Positions 31,712-36,211 of a stretch of 36,211 bases of DNA are shown here, in pieces. Position 1 is the stretch's first letter, and the number at the start of each line of letters is the position of its first letter. Source of the DNA: Methanobacteriota archaeon (lineage in GTDB: Archaea; Halobacteriota; Methanomicrobia; Methanomicrobiales; Methanospirillaceae); NCBI GenBank assembly GCA_029547605.1, contig JAKPPB010000003.1, positions 1 through 36,211 on the forward strand. The letters run 5' to 3'. The notes under the pieces were generated by a model. The model saw nothing but the letters and a program-made list of their open reading frames with translations, made no database searches and was not told the origin of the DNA. A program made the position numbers and the translations under genes.

Positions 31712-32152
31712 TCCTGTTTTCCCTCATGAAAAACTCTGCGCCAGATCCCGATTAATCGCACATAAAAACTTCTGATTCCGATTTTAGAGATAAATCGAAG
31801 ACTTTCACCTCCAATCGCGGATACTGTGCAAAAAATCCATACACCATATGATGCTATATCCTATCGTGGAGAGGGTGGACTGCCAGAGAGAAGGATTGCG
31901 CGATTGTTTTGAATGAAATCCATGAAATGAATTAAACTGGACGAACAGGCATGGACTTGCGAAGCCAGAAAGGAAAGACAATGCAATGCCAGGAATTCCT
32001 CGCAACGCCCTGCAAGGAATTGTTCATCGTTCCCTCATACGCCGAACCCAGATCCTCCAGGTTTCATCCAGTTACCTATTTAAAGGAAACACAAACCATA
32101 TCTACACAAAGCAGCCCTCCCCCCGGCTGGCACCGCATCCCAATGATAGCCC

Positions 32153-33277
32153 ATGATTACCGTTCTGTTCGTGGATGACGAGCCGGCCCTCCTGGATGTT
32201 TCGAGACTCTACCTTGAGAAGTCCGGAGATATCAAGGTCGACACCTGTTTCTCCGTTGAGCAGGCGATAGAATCACTCAAGGAGCGTTCGTATGACGTCA
32301 TCGTATCTGATTACGAGATGCCGGGGATAGATGGCATAGAGTTCCTGAAATTGTTACGAAACCTTGGCGACCGCACACCTTTCATCATCTTCACCGGCAG
32401 AGGACGTGAGCATGTTGTGATCGAGGCCTTGAACAGTGGCGCCGATTTCTATCTCCAGAAAGGAGGAGACCCCAAATCACAGTTTGCAGAACTCAGCCAC
32501 AAGATCAGACTCGCAGTAGAGCGCCAGAGGAACGAGAGGTCACTTCAAATCACGCGGCATTCGGTCGATAAGGCATCCATCCGGATCTTCTGGTTCGACA
32601 CCCGTGGAAGAATAATATACGCAAACGAAGCGTCCTGCAAGGCACTCGGATACACGCCTGAAGAACTCCTGCGTATGACAATCGGAGAGATCGATCCTTT
32701 CTTTACAAGGGACGAGTGGGACTTGTTCGTCCAACGGTTGCGTGCACACGGATCCATGCTCCTGCAGGCATTTCACATTCGAAGAGACCGGGATATGGCC
32801 GCAGTCGAGGTCTCGTTCACGATAAGAGATTTCCAGGAGCGGGAAATCATATTCGCGTACTCCTGGAGTGCGGGGGACTGGTCCGCAAATAAAATACGGG
32901 AAAAACAGGCTGAGATTCGCTGTCACCGGATTGCGGATGCCATGCCGTGCCTTTACTTTGAGGTTTCGACCGATGGAACACTCCGGTTCTGGAACGATAC
33001 TGCCTCGGCATTCACGGGATACAGGTATAAAGACCGGGCGAACCCAGGAGGAGTTACTTTTCTTGACCTGGTGCTGAAGGGCCAACAGGCGCATATTGCC
33101 GGGATCATCTCCAGGGTGGGTGAGACATGCCAGAGCGAGATCATCCAGGTCCCAATGGTCGGAACTGGCGGGATAACCCGGACTGTCCTCTTCCAGGCAC
33201 ATGGATACGAGGGGCAAGCCGGACGACATTTCGTGCAACTGCTGGAGATCTTCCCGAAGTCCCCCGGCAGCCCGTGA
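32153..33277 (+). CDS. Response-regulator receiver protein with two PAS domains
   Basis: 374 residues. A REC domain (1-125) has the acidic pocket D8-D9, phospho-acceptor D53 (V-S-D-Y-E-M-P-G), T81 and K103 (L-Q-K-G-G-D), all intact. PAS 1 is at about 135-250 (F-D-T-R-G-R-I-I-Y-A-N-E-A) and PAS 2 at about 260-370 (V-S-T-D-G-T-L-R-F-W-N-D-T-A). There is no histidine kinase, DNA-binding or other output domain. Such REC-PAS proteins are abundant in Methanomicrobiales and probably pass signals by protein contact. A TATA-like TATTTAAAG at about 32077 lies in front. It is isolated between gene-poor stretches, with no kinase gene in the window. Confidence 0.88.
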   Translation: MITVLFVDDEPALLDVSRLYLEKSGDIKVDTCFSVEQAIESLKERSYDVIVSDYEMPGIDGIEFLKLLRNLGDRTPFIIFTGRGREHVVIEALNSGADFYLQKGGDPKSQFAELSHKIRLAVERQRNERSLQITRHSVDKASIRIFWFDTRGRIIYANEASCKALGYTPEELLRMTIGEIDPFFTRDEWDLFVQRLRAHGSMLLQAFHIRRDRDMAAVEVSFTIRDFQEREIIFAYSWSAGDWSANKIREKQAEIRCHRIADAMPCLYFEVSTDGTLRFWNDTASAFTGYRYKDRANPGGVTFLDLVLKGQQAHIAGIISRVGETCQSEIIQVPMVGTGGITRTVLFQAHGYEGQAGRHFVQLLEIFPKSPGSP

Positions 33278-33593
33278 GGAAAAAGGTGGATGCGAAGCCT
33301 CCTGCAGGAAGGTTATTCACTCGGCACTATTCCCTATTCGTTCACTCTCCCACGAAGAGCAGGATTCCCTGGATTATTCCCCAGTGTCAGTAGAATAGAT
33401 GCCATAATGTGCGGAGGGAGACTTTACAGTCCCTACGATCTCACTGTAAGAATACTCTTCTCTTCACAACTCCACTGAAGATTATAGGATTAAGGAATTA
33501 CCTATCATATTCACATTAAGCACACGATACGGCTATTATCCCTGTATCTAAGGATTTGTGCCGAAAATCAACCCTGAAATTAAAAGAGAAATG

Positions 33594-33720
33594 GGCTCTT
33601 TGCTCTCTGGTATGGGGAGGATTCACGAACCATGTTCATTATAGGAGGGGGCTTTCTGCCCCTACGAATGGATACGATTCACTCTCACGCGCCGGGGCGT
33701 CCTGGGTGTCGATACTTCAA
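33594..33720 (+). repeat. Dispersed structured repeat, copy E (3' part degraded)
   Basis: Blocks: GGCTCTTTGCTCTCTGGTAT, GGGGAGGATT, TATA-like CATTATAGG, GGGGGCTTTCTGCCCCTACG and a shortened GC-rich stem (ACGCGCCGGGGCGT). The block GACTGAATAGGTATGCAG and the end seen in copies A-D are missing or unrecognisable. This is the most decayed copy, 225 bp before the DUF5806-like gene. Confidence 0.65.
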
Positions 33721-33856
33721 AACCGGCCCTCACTGCTTCTGTTCAATGTGTCTCTTTTATCCAGGTTCACATCCCGCTGGGATAATTGAATTTCCGGGCA
33801 TTCTCTCTCAATAGCGCTGATTTTCAGGGTCTTTTTGAGAGATTCCCCACGACTAT

Positions 33857-33884
33857 AATAAACTATATATTGCTATATGATAAG
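33857..33884 (+). repeat. 28-bp motif with inverted arms, copy 2
   Basis: Reads AATAAACTATAT-ATTGCT-ATATGATAAG. It differs from copy 1 (27997-28024, opposite strand) at two positions. It lies 62 bp before the DUF5806-like start, so the CTATATAT core could also be that gene's TATA box. Together the copies bracket xerA, four structured repeats and the REC-PAS gene. Confidence 0.55.
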
Positions 33885-33945
33885 AAATAGAGAGAATACA
33901 CGGGCGCAGCGTTGGAACGGGGCTCGTTTGCGCCGGGAGAACCCT

Positions 33946-34515
33946 ATGCGAACACAGTATGGCCAGGAGGATATCAACAAGTACCGGAAATTCAAGAAGG
34001 TGGATGGCGCGACCTACCGAAAAGTCAACCAGTTCCTGAGAAAGCGGACCTATGTCACTGCAAGGGAATGGGCCATTGCACGCCTCTGCACCGATTTCCG
34101 GACGCGGAGCGGCGCGGAGATGACCTTCATAGGGCAGCATTTACCCGAACTTGTCCCCTTCATGCAGGAATGTTATACTCCCCAGGCGGTGAACCAGGCC
34201 CGTAACTCGTTCAAGAAAAAGGTCTACAAGTCAGGGGCCACGTTCTTTTACGGGGCGATGTGCGGGTTCTTCACGAGCGAGGAACTTGACGACCTGCTCT
34301 TTGAGGCAAGCGAAGTTGCCCGGTTCCTCCTCGAGGTAGAGAAGACATCCCTTGATATCGACGAGGAGATCGAGATAGAGGACCGGATCACCGACGTGAT
34401 GAGAAGCGTCGGAGAGGCAGCTGCAAAGATCCTCCACGCAAGGATGCAGGAGGAAGAAAAGGAGAGCGAGGAGCCGGTATCCGCCGATATGCCCCCGGGC
34501 GGGGATATCGCATGA
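33946..34515 (+). CDS. Archaeal protein of unknown function, DUF5806-like
   Basis: 189 residues, soluble, mostly helical. The N-terminal half is basic (Y-R-K-F-K-K-V-D-G-A-T-Y-R-K-V-N-Q-F-L-R-K-R) with Y-V-T-A-R-E-W-A-I-A-R-L-C-T-D-F-R-T following. The C-terminal third is acidic and probably coiled (I-D-E-E-I-E-I-E-D-R-I and E-E-E-K-E-S-E-E). It resembles a conserved euryarchaeal family (DUF5806), recalled rather than searched. The ATG at 33946 has GGGAGA about 6 nt upstream; an in-frame ATG at 33877 lies inside the probable TATA box. Its stop overlaps the start of the MobB-like gene by 4 nt (ATGA), so the two are co-transcribed. Function unknown. Confidence 0.8.
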   Translation: MRTQYGQEDINKYRKFKKVDGATYRKVNQFLRKRTYVTAREWAIARLCTDFRTRSGAEMTFIGQHLPELVPFMQECYTPQAVNQARNSFKKKVYKSGATFFYGAMCGFFTSEELDDLLFEASEVARFLLEVEKTSLDIDEEIEIEDRITDVMRSVGEAAAKILHARMQEEEKESEEPVSADMPPGGDIA

Positions 34516-35267
34516 GGGTGATCCACGTCGCAGGGGTCTCGGGATCCGGCAAGACCACTTTCATCAGGTCCCTCATCCCGATGCTCGGGCAAATGGGTCC
34601 CACCGCAGTCGTAAAACATCTCGGCCACCACAGCTACTCGCTCGAGGCCGGCAAGGATACCACTCTCTTCCTGGAGGAGGGTGCATCTGCCTCAGCAGGG
34701 GTTGACAAAGAGAAGGCAGTCGTGGTAGTCCGCGGGAATACCCTGAGAGAGATCTTCACGCTGATGTCATCGATTGGAACAGAGTACCTGCTGGTGGAAG
34801 GGTGGAAGACCCACCCACTGCCGAAAGTGCTTATCGGAGACCTGCCCGGTGCCACGGACGTGGTCCTCTCCAACCCTACCGCTGGTGAGGTCATCGACTC
34901 CCTTGAACTGTTTCCTCTATATTACTCCCCTGAAGGACTTGCGCGGAAAGTTCGGGGTGAGGACCCTGGGCGTGTGGTCCTGACCGGTCAATACCCTTCA
35001 CCGTGCGACAGAGGCACCCCCGATTCAAGAAGAGAGTTTTATCTCCGGTTTTCACCCATCCTAAAGGAGATAGCAAGGGGTGCGGAATCCCGTCCCGGAG
35101 GAGCGCATACCATGGTGCACCTGCACCGGGGGCTCATCTTTGGGGGGGAGGATGTGATCCTCGTGGCTGTGGGTGCGCCGGCTCCCGCAGCCGCGCTGGA
35201 GGCATTCTCCTCCTGCCACAGGCACATGCTCTCCGCACTTGGCACCGGCAGCCCGCACAAGGGGTGA
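34512..35267 (+). CDS. MobB-MoaE-like fusion (molybdopterin cofactor maturation)
   Basis: 251 residues. The N-terminal MobB-type GTPase domain has a P-loop G-V-S-G-S-G-K-T (8-15), then V-V-K-H-L-G-H-H and L-L-V-E-G-W-K. MobB helps attach GMP to molybdopterin. The C-terminal about 100 residues resemble MoaE, the large subunit of molybdopterin synthase (V-V-L-T-G, then M-V-H-L-H-R-G-L-I-F-G-G-E-D-V-I-L-V-A-V-G-A-P). The protein ends soon after this, before the segment where E. coli MoaE carries its catalytic lysines (K119, K126), so synthase activity is doubtful. Molybdo- or tungstopterin is needed for formylmethanofuran dehydrogenase in methanogens. It lies between the DUF5806-like gene and glmM. 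Confidence 0.8.
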   Translation: MRVIHVAGVSGSGKTTFIRSLIPMLGQMGPTAVVKHLGHHSYSLEAGKDTTLFLEEGASASAGVDKEKAVVVVRGNTLREIFTLMSSIGTEYLLVEGWKTHPLPKVLIGDLPGATDVVLSNPTAGEVIDSLELFPLYYSPEGLARKVRGEDPGRVVLTGQYPSPCDRGTPDSRREFYLRFSPILKEIARGAESRPGGAHTMVHLHRGLIFGGEDVILVAVGAPAPAAALEAFSSCHRHMLSALGTGSPHKG

Positions 35268-35269
35268 AT

Positions 35270-36211
35270 ATGGAAGAGAAGAAACTCGAGAAGAGACTCT
35301 TCGGAACAAACGGCGTGCGTGGTGTGGCAGGAAAGGACCTGACCCCTGCACTTGTACTCTCTATAGGAACCGCGCTCGGCTCCATGCGCCCTGGCACTAT
35401 CGCCGTCGGCAGAGACACCCGGACCTCGGGACCCGCGCTGGCAAGCGCCCTGAAGGCAGGGCTTCTCTCGTCAGGGTGCGACGTGGTCGACCTCGGCGTC
35501 CTGCCAACACCGGCGCTCCAGTACCTCGTCCGGGACCACTTCGACGCCGGAGCGGTGGTCACCGCATCGCATAACCCTCCCGAGTACAACGGGATAAAGG
35601 TGGTGGAACCTGACGGCACCGAGATGGGAGACGAGCAGTGCATCGTGCTCGAAGACCATATCTTCAAGGGGACGGCCTATCACGCCGCCTGGGACCGTGT
35701 GGGCCGCGAGATTGCGGCGCCGTCTATGGTCGAGGAGTACGTGAAGGCGGTCGCAGGTACATTTCCGCCCGGAACGGGCGACGGGACACTGGTGGTGGCA
35801 GACCCCGGGTGCGGGGCTGCGGCCTTGACCACTCCCGATATCCTCACCCGAATGGGATGCAGGGTCTTCTCCCTCAACAGCCAGATGGACGGAACCTTCC
35901 CGGGCCGTCTGCCGGAACCTTCCCCAGAAGGGCTTGCACCTCTTGCTGACCTCGTGAAGGCAACAGGGGCAGATTTTGGTGTTGCCCACGACGGGGACGC
36001 GGACCGGGCAGTCTTCATCGACGACCGCGGGAGATTCGTCGAAGAAAATCGGCAATTCGGCCTTATCGCCGATTTTATATGCCGCACGCAGAAGGGAGTT
36101 GTGGTCACCCCTGTGAGCACGTCCCGGTTAATCGAGGTGATCGCACGCCGCCATGGGTCGAGGGTGATCTACACGGCGGTGGGCAGTATCTACGTGGCAA
36201 GGACCATGATC
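35270..36211 (+). CDS. glmM: Phosphoglucosamine mutase / phosphohexomutase (partial, C-terminus off window)
   Basis: 314 codons visible of a protein usually about 450. It interconverts glucosamine-6-P and glucosamine-1-P (or hexose phosphates), supplying UDP-GlcNAc, the precursor for the acetamido sugars elsewhere in the window. The phosphoserine loop T-A-S-H-N-P has S100, the Mg-binding loop D-G-D-A-D-R holds D242, D244 and D246, and F-G-T-N-G-V-R-G at 11-18 is a typical N-terminus. It starts 2 nt after the stop of the MobB-MoaE gene. GlmM versus phosphomannomutase cannot be fully separated without the missing sugar-specificity loop. Confidence 0.88.
   Translation, partial: MEEKKLEKRLFGTNGVRGVAGKDLTPALVLSIGTALGSMRPGTIAVGRDTRTSGPALASALKAGLLSSGCDVVDLGVLPTPALQYLVRDHFDAGAVVTASHNPPEYNGIKVVEPDGTEMGDEQCIVLEDHIFKGTAYHAAWDRVGREIAAPSMVEEYVKAVAGTFPPGTGDGTLVVADPGCGAAALTTPDILTRMGCRVFSLNSQMDGTFPGRLPEPSPEGLAPLADLVKATGADFGVAHDGDADRAVFIDDRGRFVEENRQFGLIADFICRTQKGVVVTPVSTSRLIEVIARRHGSRVIYTAVGSIYVARTMI

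Larger units (their letters stand above)
29213..32152. other. 2.9-kb gene-poor, repeat-rich region
   Basis: No open frame here has family features or good codon structure. It holds three repeat copies (29308-29488, 30174-30359, 30358-30530) and a cluster of perfect hairpins (31592-31711). TATA-like CTTATAAAT lies at about 29582. Palindromes are CTCAACCGGTTGAG (29931-29944) and CCCAATTGGG (30109-30118), and there is a GGGGAA/TTCCCC hairpin (30129-30142). The string CTATCGTGGAGAG (31861-31873) also occurs at 1837. The only weak coding candidate is a 72-codon frame at 30864-31082. Either RNA genes or a decayed insertion could explain the region. Confidence 0.5.
33278..33945. other. Intergenic region with repeat copy E and a 28-bp motif
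   Basis: About 670 bp without a supportable gene. It contains repeat copy E (33594-33720) and, next to the following gene, the second 28-bp motif (33857-33884), whose AT-rich core may also serve as a TATA box. The rest is moderately AT-rich with no clear structure. Confidence 0.5.

Noticed and set aside
29213-32152. Possible CRISPR array because of repeated blocks
   Set aside because: Repeats are about 180 bp, irregularly spaced and diverged, with no short constant repeat or uniform spacers and no cas gene.

Overview
The window looks like chromosomal DNA of a methanogenic euryarchaeon, most probably of the order Methanomicrobiales. The support is indirect: an archaeal XerA recombinase, a Clp1-type P-loop kinase, a MobB-MoaE-like fusion, a REC-PAS-PAS protein, an archaeal GlmM-type mutase, GC-rich genes with strongly AT-rich archaeal TATA boxes close to start codons, and several near-leaderless starts. 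No 16S rRNA or mcr gene is present, so the assignment is an inference.

Left part (1-11.9 kb): nucleotide-sugar genes on the minus strand for acetamido-uronic acids. In transcription order they are an N-acetyltransferase, a PLP aminotransferase, a Gfo/Idh/MocA oxidoreductase and a WecC-type dehydrogenase (11875 down to 7838), then a UDP-GlcNAc 2-epimerase, a GalE-like epimerase and a WbpA/TviB-type dehydrogenase that runs off the left edge. Toxin-antitoxin (TA) modules fill the gaps: AbrB/PIN, HicBA (hicA frameshifted), MntA-HepT, VapBC, and a DUF104 antitoxin with a PIN toxin carrying a nonsense codon. Three of the four gene-flanked TA islands also have a decayed copy of the end of a neighbouring sugar gene beside them.

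Middle part (12.1-23.3 kb): a pRiA4b ORF-3-like zinc protein, then a plus-strand dTDP-rhamnose operon (rfbA, rfbC, rfbD, rfbB) and a second UDP-GlcNAc 2-epimerase with its own promoter. Next come a secreted membrane-anchored protein, a GNAT acetyltransferase, a lipoprotein made of Cache sensor domains, and a second GalE-like epimerase. Together these genes make activated rhamnose and di-N-acetylated uronic acids for a surface glycan (S-layer or archaellum N-glycan, or another polysaccharide). No glycosyltransferase, oligosaccharyltransferase or flippase is in the window.

Right part (23.4-36.2 kb): threonine ammonia-lyase, Clp1-like kinase, a complete bacterial-style partner-switching set (STAS antagonist, membrane PP2C phosphatase, RsbW-like kinase), xerA, about 2.9 kb of gene-poor DNA, a REC-PAS-PAS protein, a DUF5806-like protein, MobB-MoaE and the start of glmM.

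The most unusual non-coding signal is a dispersed repeat of about 180-190 bp. There are five copies (13.0, 29.3, 30.2, 30.4 and 33.6 kb). Their primary sequence has drifted, but a hairpin stem changes compensatorily between copies, which suggests a structured RNA or small mobile element. Four copies lie in the gene-poor segment with xerA. That segment is bounded by two near-identical 28-bp motifs in inverted orientation and also contains a cluster of perfect hairpins at 31.6-31.7 kb.
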